Source of the DNA: Lachnospiraceae bacterium UBA2864 | GTDB lineage: Bacteria > Bacillota > Clostridia > Lachnospirales > Lachnospiraceae | Direction of reading: 5' to 3' | Assembly: GCA_002350525.1 (NCBI GenBank) | Contig: DEFA01000023.1 | Coordinates: 56,740 to 72,031, forward strand | DNA length: 15,292 nt | Shown here: positions 8,201 to 14,529 of the stretch, piece by piece | Layout of the letters: each line of letters opens with the position of its first letter | Numbering within the stretch: the stretch's first letter is position 1 | Translations under genes and position numbers: made by a program | Notes under the pieces: generated by a model | Told to the model about the DNA's origin: nothing | Databases searched by the model: none | Seen by the model: the letters and a program-made list of their open reading frames with translations, nothing else

Positions 8201-10555
8201 AAACACTTCGCTATCATTCGATTTGTTCTTAAAAGACTTTTCCAACGTCACATTACCGACATAGTTTATCGCCGTAAATTCATCATTCTCACTCGTCCAT
8301 CTCATCTTAATGTTTGGCGTTTTTTTGGAATTAGCGCCTGCGCCAATACCGTTACCTGTGCCATTGGCTGTGACAGTGCCGCCGATGATGCTGATAGTCG
8401 TCGGGGATTTGGAATTGTTGCCCTGACCGATAGCCGCGCCGGAATTTCCACCGCTGATTGCACCCGTAGCCGTAACTGTTCCTCCGCTGATGCTGATAGT
8501 CTGTGCTGCTTCGGAGGCGTTGGCTGTACCGATACCCACACGGCCGGTCGAGGTAACGCTTCCGCCTAAGATATTCACGACGATCTCCTCTGTCGCAGTG
8601 CCTGTGTTTCCTCCGCCAATACCGGTACCATAGGCATTATCGCCGTGTGCTTCAACCGTACCGCCACTGATGGTAATCGTTGTTTTCCCTTTCGCACCCT
8701 GACCGCTTCCTATTGCTGCCGCGCCGTTATTTACAGCAGCTGAAGCATTCACGATACCGCCGGTGATGTTGATCTGAATCTCTTCATTTCCCTCACTGCA
8801 TCCTCCGATTCCGGCACCGCGGCTTTTCCCTTGGGCAGTGACATTTGCGGTTCCGCTGATTGTAATAATACTTGTTTTGGAATTCATGCTCCCGCATCCG
8901 ATACCTGCAGCGCCGTTTCCTCCTGTAGCTGTTACGGTTCCTCCGCTGATTGTAATGCGCCCTCCTTTGTTGTTGTAACCGGTGCCTATGCCCGAACCAT
9001 TGGCTCCTCCCGTTGCCGTAATAGTTCCACCACTGATTTCAATCTGTACTTCTCCCCTAGGTGTCTGGCCGCTCCCAATCCCCGCTGCGCCGGTTCCTCC
9101 AGTTGCATTTACCGTACCACCACTTATATAAATAGGACCATCCTCTCCATAATAACCGCTGCCAATCCCAGCACCGCTTTCATTTCCATATGCCGTAATG
9201 TCCCCCGCTTTGATCAAAATGGAATCATATCCGCCGTAACTGCCACCGCCGATTGCAGCTGCACGGCTTCCACTATATGCCGTGATTCTTCCCCCGTAAA
9301 AGTTTATATTTCCCGCGTTCCTTGTTGAACTGTTGTTTGTGAAATCACTGTCACCGCTTCCGATACCTGAATTGAAAGTATTACTCTTGTTTCCGGCAAT
9401 CAGCTCACCCATGTTATTTCCAGTGCTTTGTGCGTAAATGTTAAGGGTGTTCCCCGTTGTCACGCGAATACCGTTAGTGACAGTCAGGGTCATTCCGTCC
9501 ATCAGGATTAGGTTCACCGTGCCATCAATGGTCACACGGTTGTCGAGTGTCATATTCTGGGATGCCACTACCCAACCGCTCCATGCAGTATCATCGGAGC
9601 GGACATAGCTGTAATTATTGCAGCTTTGACTGCTGCCGTTATTATCAATATATGGTATGGATGCTTGAACGCTGTCCCTAAATGTCACACTGACAGTGGT
9701 ATCCTCATCCGGCATGGAGAAAGTATAAATCCCGTTCTCTCCACCGGACAAAGCCTGCCCGTATGTTTCACCGAAAGAATAAGAAATGCTATCCACGGTC
9801 TTGCCCGCAGTGGGCTGTACGGTAACCTTGATGATCTCGCCTTGTACTGCTTTTGCAGGCTTGATGATAACCTCGCCGTCAGTGCTCTCATAAGATGCTG
9901 ATATATCGTGAACACCATCGCGAAGACTCCAGATTGCTTTCGCTGTAGTTGTGTGTCCAAACACATAGGTATCTCCAACATTGTATTGGATTCCATTGAT
10001 TTCCCAATTTCTGAATTCATAACCATCCGGTGCGGTATATCCACACTCCGGGAGTGTGTAATTGCTAAATTCTCTGACAGAAACCGCATTCGTTCTTGTC
10101 CCATCCAGCGGATCCTGAACTGTCATTTCCCCACTACCGCCATTCTTATCAAAAAACAGAGTGCCATAAAGTACTACACTTATGGAATTAGGAAGGCTCT
10201 CAATGATAATTTGATACTCCATTTCATCGACAGTCACTTTGAGCCATCCAGAACCAAAGGCTTTGGTCAATGTCAGCGTGCTAGTATTTACTGTCATACC
10301 CTGATCTTCGGAAACAGAAGCTGCCGTAACAGTTCCGGTGATTTCCAATGGAGTAAGGATAGTGCTCAACTGAATCTCCGTCGTTCCTGTAATACTTCCC
10401 ATAGAATAAGTCTTGCCGTTATAACTGAATGTCGCAGAATAACCTGAAGTAGAACCATTCTCCTCTGCAAATACTGGAAGTGGCACAGTTCCCAGCACCA
10501 ATGCCACCATCAGAATGATTGACAATAATCCCTTTCGTAATCTTCGTTTCTTCAT
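5267..10555 (-). CDS. Large secreted repeat protein with two beta-helix regions
   Basis: A 1762-residue exported protein. A signal peptide ends at VFA (cleavage after Ala30). Then come an all-beta stretch (31-125), an InlB-like Listeria-Bacteroides repeat (about 130-210), and a repeat domain ending TFSMPDEDTTVSVTF (215-293). A first beta-helix (413-750) has about eleven ISGGTVTATGG/GIGSG units. A second TFTMPAADVNVTATF-type domain follows (810-892), then a second beta-helix (about 922-1125) with ITGNTS and YGGG units, a Cys/His cluster HTHCF...CICDSDC (1196-1218), an MBG-like segment (1236-1295), another InlB-like repeat (1388-1460), and a C-terminal module (about 1468-1762) ending YNYGKSAYNYAN. 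No LPxTG or membrane anchor is seen, so attachment must be non-covalent or through the C-terminal module. It is probably an adhesin or carbohydrate-binding surface protein. The ATG has GGAAGGAAGAGGG upstream. It is the first large gene of the operon. Confidence 0.9.
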   Translation of the reverse strand: MKKRRLRKGLLSIILMVALVLGTVPLPVFAEENGSTSGYSATFSYNGKTYSMGSITGTTEIQLSTILTPLEITGTVTAASVSEDQGMTVNTSTLTLTKAFGSGWLKVTVDEMEYQIIIESLPNSISVVLYGTLFFDKNGGSGEMTVQDPLDGTRTNAVSVREFSNYTLPECGYTAPDGYEFRNWEINGIQYNVGDTYVFGHTTTAKAIWSLRDGVHDISASYESTDGEVIIKPAKAVQGEIIKVTVQPTAGKTVDSISYSFGETYGQALSGGENGIYTFSMPDEDTTVSVTFRDSVQASIPYIDNNGSSQSCNNYSYVRSDDTAWSGWVVASQNMTLDNRVTIDGTVNLILMDGMTLTVTNGIRVTTGNTLNIYAQSTGNNMGELIAGNKSNTFNSGIGSGDSDFTNNSSTRNAGNINFYGGRITAYSGSRAAAIGGGSYGGYDSILIKAGDITAYGNESGAGIGSGYYGEDGPIYISGGTVNATGGTGAAGIGSGQTPRGEVQIEISGGTITATGGANGSGIGTGYNNKGGRITISGGTVTATGGNGAAGIGCGSMNSKTSIITISGTANVTAQGKSRGAGIGGCSEGNEEIQINITGGIVNASAAVNNGAAAIGSGQGAKGKTTITISGGTVEAHGDNAYGTGIGGGNTGTATEEIVVNILGGSVTSTGRVGIGTANASEAAQTISISGGTVTATGAISGGNSGAAIGQGNNSKSPTTISIIGGTVTANGTGNGIGAGANSKKTPNIKMRWTSENDEFTAINYVGNVTLEKSFKNKSNDSEVFSAGTLTDNSVIANKTLIPTDTDKFAVIIGDISYGSITPNPWTQAEGQTVSLTIQPVNGSEMNTGTLSVTYTDGSGTHTVTTTQDSTDPNRYTFTMPAADVNVTATFTSAWQKLQSRIDSGETSITLTGDVVACDGESALQVPAGRTVTIDLNGHKIDRHLAQGIKNGYVMEVRGSLTICDNSSERNGMITGGNHKGSSPSSYGGGIRVQGQGIVTLESGSITGNTSEHFGGGVSLQSTAKFYMNGGSVTGNTSMHGAGIAASDNSTVSISGGTISGNTASYYGGGLNLNVDCNFIMTGGEIKNNTAVKGSGGIHYVSRGAIKFGGSATVTDNSAGGKAYNVHIPDGKTLMIESALTGIIGVTTVTAPTGDKPVRLTSGLSGKGNAGNFTSDNDVYSVVCCSDGEAELLQHTHCFNYSASGWIIEATCICDSDCPLSGTTFYLPISAPNDMIYDGTAKAAIITGEIPGVTTPSIVYKQGDTVLDSAPINAGRYTASITVEGKTASLSYTIEPRPVTITAANQSVELNGIITQGTDQWSVTSGNLVSGHSISAVTLTASSTAEATMTGTITPSAATIRDGETDVTANYNISYVDGVLTVMPPTTYAVTFAPNGGLGTMAAEDVTIGETYTLPDCTFMTPEGKVFKEWSVVIGNADAVAKNPGDEIEVTAETTVTAVWEDDTPIGKISSAKVYLQNDISVVMYATFTEEPTSASMVVTLNGKETNIIGSKESDKKYAFTFDGICPEHIGDSYTAVMTYVVGGDTYTDTLENYSVKKYCMTILKMSDSDLQKLIPASATLEETRCMAVDVLYYGAEAQNYMNHNTGNLATSELTSAQAALATTYVTPTSEDGVVTTMLSGTRDDNYYWYSAKANLDNAATLQFYFMAPNGIEGLTVEIDSVEYSIHSTSTSGKYYVEITQMSAGDFRKVLTAKFKLNGTETGQAFSYSMNTYVSQVENHATFGSLAQRLYNYGKSAYNYAN
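7181..7792 (-). repeat. Second beta-helix repeat region, 'GNTS/GGG' type
   Basis: Residues 922-1125 carry repeating turns such as SGSITGNTSEHFGGGV, GGSVTGNTSMHGAGI and GGTISGNTASYYGGG, with a period near 25 residues. This is the pattern of right-handed parallel beta-helices in bacterial surface proteins. The units differ enough at DNA level that perfect recombination tracts are short. Confidence 0.65.
8306..9319 (-). repeat. First beta-helix repeat region, 'ISGGTVTATGG' type
   Basis: Residues 413-750 contain about eleven units of roughly 28-35 residues. Each has a strand such as ITISGGTVTATGG followed by GAAGIGSG and a variable turn. Several units keep near-identical codons for the ISGGTVTATGG core, so in-frame expansion or contraction by recombination is plausible. 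Confidence 0.75.
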
Positions 10556-10573
10556 AAGCCCTCTTCCTTCCGT

Positions 10574-10660
10574 TTATTTTTTGGCGTTTTCTTCCGCGCT
10601 TTCACTTCTTGTTTTGATTACCGGTTTGTCCATACGGACATCATATATTCCCTTCATCAT
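10574..10660 (-). CDS. Possible short leader ORF before the secreted protein
   Basis: A 28-residue open frame starts ATGATG at 10660, and the TAA ends 18 bases before the start of the large secreted protein. It encodes MMKGIYDVRMDKPVIKTR then SESAEENAKK. The composition is charged and protein-like, and the frame stays open upstream to about 10720. There is no convincing Shine-Dalgarno site before the ATG. It may be a leader peptide, a remnant of a former gene end, or chance. Confidence 0.25.
   Translation of the reverse strand: MMKGIYDVRMDKPVIKTRSESAEENAKK
10627..10640. promoter_or_regulatory. Perfect 5-bp-arm dyad, possible operator
   Basis: The sequence TGTCCATACGGACA has perfect 5-base arms around a 4-base centre. 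It lies 72-85 bases upstream of the large secreted protein's start, in the untranslated leader. It could be a regulator binding site or a small RNA hairpin. It does not match the dyad near the TetR promoter, so linking it to that regulator is only a guess. Confidence 0.3.
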
Positions 10661-10698
10661 GCCAAAACCCGATACAGGATTGCTATGTTCCGACACGC

Positions 10699-10742
10699 AA
10701 AAAATACCGGGCACTGGGTATTATAATCCCCGTGTCCGGTAT
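10699..10742 (-). terminator. Large dyad with U-run: TetR terminator or operon attenuator
   Basis: On the minus strand arms ATACCGG-ACAC-GGG and CCC-AGTG-CCGGTAT-type sequence pair over 13 of 15 positions around a short AT loop containing TATAAT. They are followed by a run of six T residues. It lies about 155 bases after the TetR stop codon and 144 bases before the secreted protein's start. It therefore either ends TetR transcription or, if the promoter at 10839-10867 drives the operon, acts as an attenuator in a leader of about 270 bases. Confidence 0.7.
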
Positions 10743-10794
10743 CACATCAACCAAATTATTATGATTTATTACTGTAAAAAGAGTATAGTTATCC

Positions 10795-10838
<44 letters not shown>

Positions 10839-10867
10839 AGCGTAGCGAATCTCGGCATACCTGTCAA
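10839..10867 (-). promoter_or_regulatory. Candidate promoter abutting the CAAG repeat
   Basis: TTGACA (10862-10867) is a perfect -35 hexamer, followed after exactly 17 bases by TACGCT (10839-10844). The latter keeps the three most important -10 bases (first T, second A, last T). Transcription would start inside the CAAG repeat. The remaining 340-base gap (10556-10895) contains the repeat, the terminator-like dyad, a short ORF and a small dyad described separately. Confidence 0.45.
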
Positions 10868-10895
10868 CCCCTTTCTGGTTATTTCTTCAAAAAAT

Positions 10896-11543
10896 TCATA
10901 GTGCTTTATATCTCATAAGGAGAGCTTTTTTCTGCTTTTCCAACTCCTTTTCAGCATCAAATCCGCTCTCTGGAATGTACACAAGGCCTACCGCATATCT
11001 TGTCACTACCGCAAGCATCAGGTGAAGCGTAGTAGAGAACATCTCTTCCTCTGACTCATCCGTCCGGATCGTGTGATCCTGTTCGGCCCTCGTATACATT
11101 TCATGAAATCCGACTTTTAAGCCTTCGATGATATCCTGATATGGCTTCATCACTTTCGGATCAATGTTCTCAGACTGAATGTATATGTTAAAAAACTGGT
11201 TGAAACGCAGCAGGTCTCTTTTCGTCCGGTACAACTCTACAAAGGATTCCAAATAGAAATTAAAAATCTCTTCTGCCGTCATCCCTTCAAAATCCCAGTT
11301 CGGCCTGCGCTTCTCATTATCCCTGATAGTCTTATCCCATATCCATGTTGCCACGGCGAGAACCAGTTCCGGTTTCGTACTGTAATAGCGGTAAAGCGTA
11401 GTCGTTCCAAGACCACATTCTTTGGCAACTTCAATCATAGACACAGATTCAATGTTCTTCCTTGTATACAGCTCGTAGCTTTTCTCCAAAATGATTCTCT
11501 GTGTAGCCGCAGTCTGTATTGGGTTCTTTTTCCTTCCCCGCAT
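10896..11543 (-). CDS. TetR/AcrR family transcriptional regulator
   Basis: A 215-residue regulator with the usual TetR layout: a basic N-terminus (MRGRKKNP), a helix-turn-helix at about residues 34-53 (SVSMIEVAKECGLGTTTLYR), then YYSTKPELVLAVA, and an all-helical ligand-binding domain of about 145 residues. It should act as a DNA-binding dimer, usually a repressor released by a small ligand. The ligand is not predictable. The gene lies immediately upstream of, and in the same direction as, the secreted-protein operon, with a 340-base gap between them. That makes it a candidate controller of the operon. It has its own near-consensus promoter and a dyad there that suggests autoregulation. The start ATG has GGAG at a somewhat long distance. 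Confidence 0.92.
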   Translation of the reverse strand: MRGRKKNPIQTAATQRIILEKSYELYTRKNIESVSMIEVAKECGLGTTTLYRYYSTKPELVLAVATWIWDKTIRDNEKRRPNWDFEGMTAEEIFNFYLESFVELYRTKRDLLRFNQFFNIYIQSENIDPKVMKPYQDIIEGLKVGFHEMYTRAEQDHTIRTDESEEEMFSTTLHLMLAVVTRYAVGLVYIPESGFDAEKELEKQKKALLMRYKAL

Positions 11544-11568
11544 CTATACAATCACTCCGAACAACTCT

Positions 11569-11593
11569 AAAAAAAGGGCGCACTAACCCCTTT
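11569..11593 (-). terminator. Small hairpin with U-run in the TetR leader, possible attenuator
   Basis: On the minus strand AAAGGG and CCCTTT pair around a nine-base loop, with the T run continuing to seven. It lies between the TetR promoter and its start codon. The stem is short and half AT, so termination would be partial. Autoregulatory attenuation is speculative. Confidence 0.35.
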
Positions 11594-11609
11594 CCCATGA
11601 TTTCACGGG
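11594..11609. promoter_or_regulatory. Imperfect dyad downstream of the TetR -10, possible operator
   Basis: CCCATGATTTCACGGG pairs seven bases on each side of a two-base centre, with one G/T exception. It begins four bases after the -10 hexamer and so covers the expected transcription start. This is the normal place for an autoregulatory TetR-family operator. Confidence 0.45.
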
Positions 11610-11613
11610 ATAT

Positions 11614-11642
11614 ATTTTACCACTATTTCCTTGCTTTGTCAA
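11614..11642 (-). promoter_or_regulatory. Near-consensus promoter of the TetR gene
   Basis: TTGACA (11637-11642), a 17-base spacer, and TAAAAT (11614-11619) preceded by TGG, close to an extended -10. It lies just downstream of the terminator of the previous transcription unit and about 70 bases before the TetR start codon. Confidence 0.8.
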
Positions 11643-11653
11643 AAGATATTTCG

Positions 11654-11678
11654 AAAAAAAGCCCTCCATTTGGAAGGC
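11654..11678 (-). terminator. Intrinsic terminator of the upstream AT-rich gene group
   Basis: On the minus strand GCCTTCC pairs with GGAGGGC (one G-U pair) around a four-base loop and is followed by seven T residues. It lies about 55 bases after the end of the broken membrane protein gene and isolates that group from the TetR promoter. Confidence 0.85.
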
Positions 11679-11733
11679 CGTGGAGAAGAACAGGATACGC
11701 ATAAATCCCGTACAGGCTGAAAACAACCGATGT

Positions 11734-11970
11734 TTATCTATTATCTATATTCTTTGAATCTGTATTATCAGCTTTATCTTCCTTCTTTTTCTTCTCAATT
11801 AACCAGCACAGAATGCAGACATTTGAACATAATGCAGTTCCGAATCCCCAGTCAAATGCATAGTTCTAAATGGTTATCATGCTAAGAATAAATCCTACAA
11901 TGAGAAAAATAAGTGTACGGCCAATATAGCAACCATTAAACGGAGTTTTAAATATTTCCTCATCCTTCAT
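11734..11970 (-). pseudogene. Small two-helix membrane protein gene with an in-frame TAG
   Basis: The frame starts at ATG 11970, preceded by AAAGGATGGG, and runs 79 codons to TAA at 11734 with one TAG at codon 35 (11866-11868). The N-terminal part reads MKDEEIFKTPFNGCYIGR followed by the hydrophobic segment TLIFLIVGFILSMITI. After the TAG comes NYAFDWGFGTALCSNV, a second hydrophobic segment CILCWLI and a lysine-rich tail EKKKKEDK. Both halves keep membrane-protein composition, so one substitution, for example of TGG (Trp), explains the break. A sequencing error or suppression cannot be excluded. It lies 23 bases downstream of the lipoprotein gene and probably shares its transcript. I do not recognise a family. 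Confidence 0.6.
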
Positions 11971-11993
11971 CCCATCCTTTATAAAACACTAAA

Positions 11994-12512
11994 CTATTTA
12001 GTTCTAAAACTACCTGCTGCTTCATCGAGAACCCTTTTCAGTATCTCCTCTTTTTCGGTTCCGACATATTCCATAGGATAATTAATGCAAAAGCATATAT
12101 TATACTTTTCATGGCAATATAGATACATCATATTGCCATAATATTCAATCTTAGCCTTAAACAGAAATTCACTTCCATCTGCCGGTTCTGCTTCAAGGGC
12201 ATTTTGAAATGTACCGTATTCCTTAAACTGCTGTACTGCATAACTTATCCATTCATCCTGAAGTATACAGACATTCGGAAGATCATTCTCAGTCCAGGTC
12301 TCTTTATCCGGTGCATATACTGATATCACCCAGAATTCCTCAGGGTGATCCTCAGCTGCTTTAAATGTACTATCTATCTCATATTCATATATAGAATCAT
12401 CAGCTGATATCCAATGCTTTTCACCCGATAATACTATATTATCGTTTGTCTTCTTTTGACATCCCGATAAACAAATAATCATTACAATGGTTAATATAAA
12501 AAGTTTCTTCAT
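11994..12512 (-). CDS. Small lipoprotein of unknown function
   Basis: A 172-residue lipoprotein. MKKLFILTIVMIICLSGC ends in the lipobox LSGC with lipidated Cys18, and a soluble domain of about 150 residues follows. I chose the ATG at 12512, one base after the stop of the upstream membrane protein gene, because it begins a standard signal peptide. A TTG four codons earlier is possible. The mature part has mixed beta/alpha character with YEYEIDSTFK, FWVISVYAPD, a C-H-C patch (YCHEKYNICFC) and a C-terminal helix ILKRVLDEAAGSF. Its tight link to the membrane protein gene suggests the two work together at the membrane. No family is recognised. Confidence 0.75.
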   Translation of the reverse strand: MKKLFILTIVMIICLSGCQKKTNDNIVLSGEKHWISADDSIYEYEIDSTFKAAEDHPEEFWVISVYAPDKETWTENDLPNVCILQDEWISYAVQQFKEYGTFQNALEAEPADGSEFLFKAKIEYYGNMMYLYCHEKYNICFCINYPMEYVGTEKEEILKRVLDEAAGSFRTK

Positions 12513-12513
12513 G

Positions 12514-13626
12514 TCAATTTCCAAAATGATACTTTATTGATTTCTGTAATATAGTCTGCTGTAATTCACGTGCCGCTTCATTGATAGCGTCAACATCAAC
12601 TCTGTCAACTTTTCTTACAGGATAATAACACGGCGTAATGGAGTTCTTCTCCTCTCTCTTGTTTGGATGCATTGCAAGATCATCTACATGGTGATATCCG
12701 TTTTCAATCGCTCCATCCGGATAATATACATCTTCATAATAGGTTGTAATATTATCCTCTTCAGAAAGCAGAATATAGTAAGGTCTGGTATATTCTCCAA
12801 AACATTCAATAATTGAATTACATTCGCCTCCTCCGATAAGAGCATATAAATGCCCATCGACATAAAGGATCTTACATTCTATATAATAATCCTTATAGAA
12901 TGGGAAAAATCCATTCTTAGTATCACCCGGCCTATCCATATATCTTGCAATCGGAGCATATTTAAGCTCATCATCTTTTTCTTTAAGCATAACTATTGAA
13001 TTATATATGTATACCGGACGTTTTGCCGATTCTCCGGGATGAATGACTTCAGTTTTATCAAACTTATCGGAATGCGGCCATTTAAATCCCATAATTACCG
13101 GTTTTGTATAGTAATTAAGTGTATTCCACTCTTCAATGTACATTTTATACTTCTCATTCATACTCTCGAGAAGTCCATTATGTTCTTCTTCGATAAATGC
13201 GAGTCCACGAGCTTTCATATCATCATAAAAATCCTGAGCACTCTTATAATTATATGTTTCTACCCTATACCCATTCTTTCCCGAATAATAAAACTTTTCA
13301 TGCAGATATCTGCCGATCTGCACTCTGAATATCAATAATAAAGAAAACGGAATCGGCAGACCGACAAGTAAAAATCCCCATCCGCTTAACTCCGAATGAT
13401 ACTTGATCATTATACGGATTGGATTAATAACATAAAAGATCACAGCGAGCGATATATTTATACATAAATATATAATCACCCCTAAAATAGCATAGCCTAA
13501 TCCATCCCAACCATTTCCCGATTCTTTATTCATTGTATGACTAATAATATACGGAAGTATAAACCATACAAAAACTCCCGAAATCAGGCACAGTATGTAT
13601 TCAGTTTTGATACTGCTTATAACCAT
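12514..13626 (-). CDS. Membrane protein of unknown function, three N-terminal helices
   Basis: From the ATG at 13626 (AAAGGAAG four bases upstream) this is 370 residues. A TTG at 13641 lies before that site and is unlikely to be used. Three hydrophobic segments (about 8-30, 45-68 and 84-103) precede a soluble domain of about 265 residues. That domain is rich in Tyr, Asp and Glu, with short beta-like stretches such as YYIECKILYVDGHLYALIGG and YYILLSEEDNITTYYEDVYY. Nothing points to an enzyme. The stop is one base from the following lipoprotein start, so the pair is translationally coupled. In AT-rich islands such pairs can be immunity or envelope proteins, but that is a guess. Confidence 0.75.
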   Translation of the reverse strand: MVISSIKTEYILCLISGVFVWFILPYIISHTMNKESGNGWDGLGYAILGVIIYLCINISLAVIFYVINPIRIMIKYHSELSGWGFLLVGLPIPFSLLLIFRVQIGRYLHEKFYYSGKNGYRVETYNYKSAQDFYDDMKARGLAFIEEEHNGLLESMNEKYKMYIEEWNTLNYYTKPVIMGFKWPHSDKFDKTEVIHPGESAKRPVYIYNSIVMLKEKDDELKYAPIARYMDRPGDTKNGFFPFYKDYYIECKILYVDGHLYALIGGGECNSIIECFGEYTRPYYILLSEEDNITTYYEDVYYPDGAIENGYHHVDDLAMHPNKREEKNSITPCYYPVRKVDRVDVDAINEAARELQQTILQKSIKYHFGN

Positions 13627-13652
13627 AATACTTCCTTTCAATCATTTATTGT

Positions 13653-13682
13653 ATTTTATGAAATCATATTTTCTATATACAA
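13653..13682 (-). promoter_or_regulatory. Candidate promoter for the membrane protein/lipoprotein pair
   Basis: TTGTAT (13677-13682), an 18-base spacer and TAAAAT (13653-13658) lie about 27 bases before the membrane protein's start codon. The whole 13642-13779 gap is very AT-rich, so chance matches are likely. Confidence 0.3.
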
Positions 13683-13779
13683 ATACATATTATCCGGGAA
13701 ATTTCTTGAATCAGTATTATCTTTTTAATAGTATATCATCATTATTACTATAAACTTATTGCCCGACAAATAATTAGAA

Positions 13780-14037
13780 TTAGTTATTGTCGCTTATGTA
13801 GTATGTTTCATAGATTCTTGTAAAACTGCTACAGTAGCCGCTTGCGCAATCCATGAGTTCTAATATTAGATCTTCTTCATCCTCATTTTGTGCTAAAGAT
13901 CTGCATTTTTCTAAAGCAGCAATCATATCATCCTGCTTTATACCTACATCACGTTGTTCTACTAGATATGATCTTATATCAGCATAATTACAGTTTTGCC
14001 GAATCATATCGATAACTTTATTAGTTATTTGATCCAT
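13780..14037 (-). CDS. Small acidic helical protein of unknown function
   Basis: An 85-residue protein with a reasonable ribosome site (AAAAAGGAAAAA before the ATG). The sequence MDQITNKVIDMIRQ, then ADIRSYLVEQRDVGIKQDDM, then LEKCRSLAQNEDEEDLILEL suggests an all-helical fold, followed by a Cys-containing tail (DCASGYCSS). No signal peptide or membrane segment is present. It lies 39 bases after the preceding small gene and probably shares its transcript. It could be a small immunity-type or regulatory protein, but I do not recognise the family. Confidence 0.65.
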   Translation of the reverse strand: MDQITNKVIDMIRQNCNYADIRSYLVEQRDVGIKQDDMIAALEKCRSLAQNEDEEDLILELMDCASGYCSSFTRIYETYYISDNN

Positions 14038-14076
14038 TACATTTTTTCCTTTTTATAAATACTAATATGAAGTCTA

Positions 14077-14490
14077 CTAATCACATATAAAGAATTCCAA
14101 AAGTATTAACTCATCCTTATACTGAAGAATACGAAACAGATCACTTACATTTCCGTTTCCAACCCATCCATAGCCTTCAAAAGCCTGATAGTATCCTTCA
14201 CTTTGTACGACAATATCTGTAAGTTCTTCTGTAATATCCTGATTAAAATGCCATTCGCCGCAGATCCTTTTTATCTCACTTTCTTTATCTATAACAGATG
14301 TAAGGGTTATATCATAACTCTCATCTATAACTCCGTAATTGACGAATAGTCTCTTAAGTGCCTCCATATCTGTAATATCAAAGTCAAGCTTATCAACCTC
14401 CAGGTAGAAAGTAACACCTCCGGCTGAATATTCCTCTCCTTCCAATCTGTATTCTATTTCTTTCAAAGATTCATATATTGATTTTGCCAT
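14077..14490 (-). CDS. Hypothetical acidic protein
   Basis: A 137-residue protein counted from the ATG at 14490 (MAKSIYESLKEIEYRLEG). The start is uncertain. GGAGG lies 14 bases upstream, too far for ideal use, while TTG codons at 14514 and 14502 sit before or too near that site. The body is acidic with alternating beta and alpha features: AGGVTFYLEVDKLDF, ITDMEALKRLFVNYGV, EYHF-like CGEWHFNQDI, and EGYGWVGNGNVSDLF near the end. No membrane segment is seen. The size and acidity would suit an immunity or chaperone-like protein in an accessory island. I do not recognise a specific family. Confidence 0.65.
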   Translation of the reverse strand: MAKSIYESLKEIEYRLEGEEYSAGGVTFYLEVDKLDFDITDMEALKRLFVNYGVIDESYDITLTSVIDKESEIKRICGEWHFNQDITEELTDIVVQSEGYYQAFEGYGWVGNGNVSDLFRILQYKDELILLEFFICD

Positions 14491-14529
14491 ATAAGATATC
14501 AATTCCTCCGACAAATATTGTAATATATC

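Noticed and set aside
8306..9319. Regularly spaced repeats considered as a CRISPR array
   Set aside because: The units are in frame, degenerate and encode a continuous beta-helix. There are no identical repeats with unrelated spacers and no cas genes.
13764..13792. Hairpin overlapping the stop of the 85-residue protein (CGACAA/TTGTCG arms) as a terminator
   Set aside because: The stem is AT-rich and irregular and no U-run follows on the minus strand.
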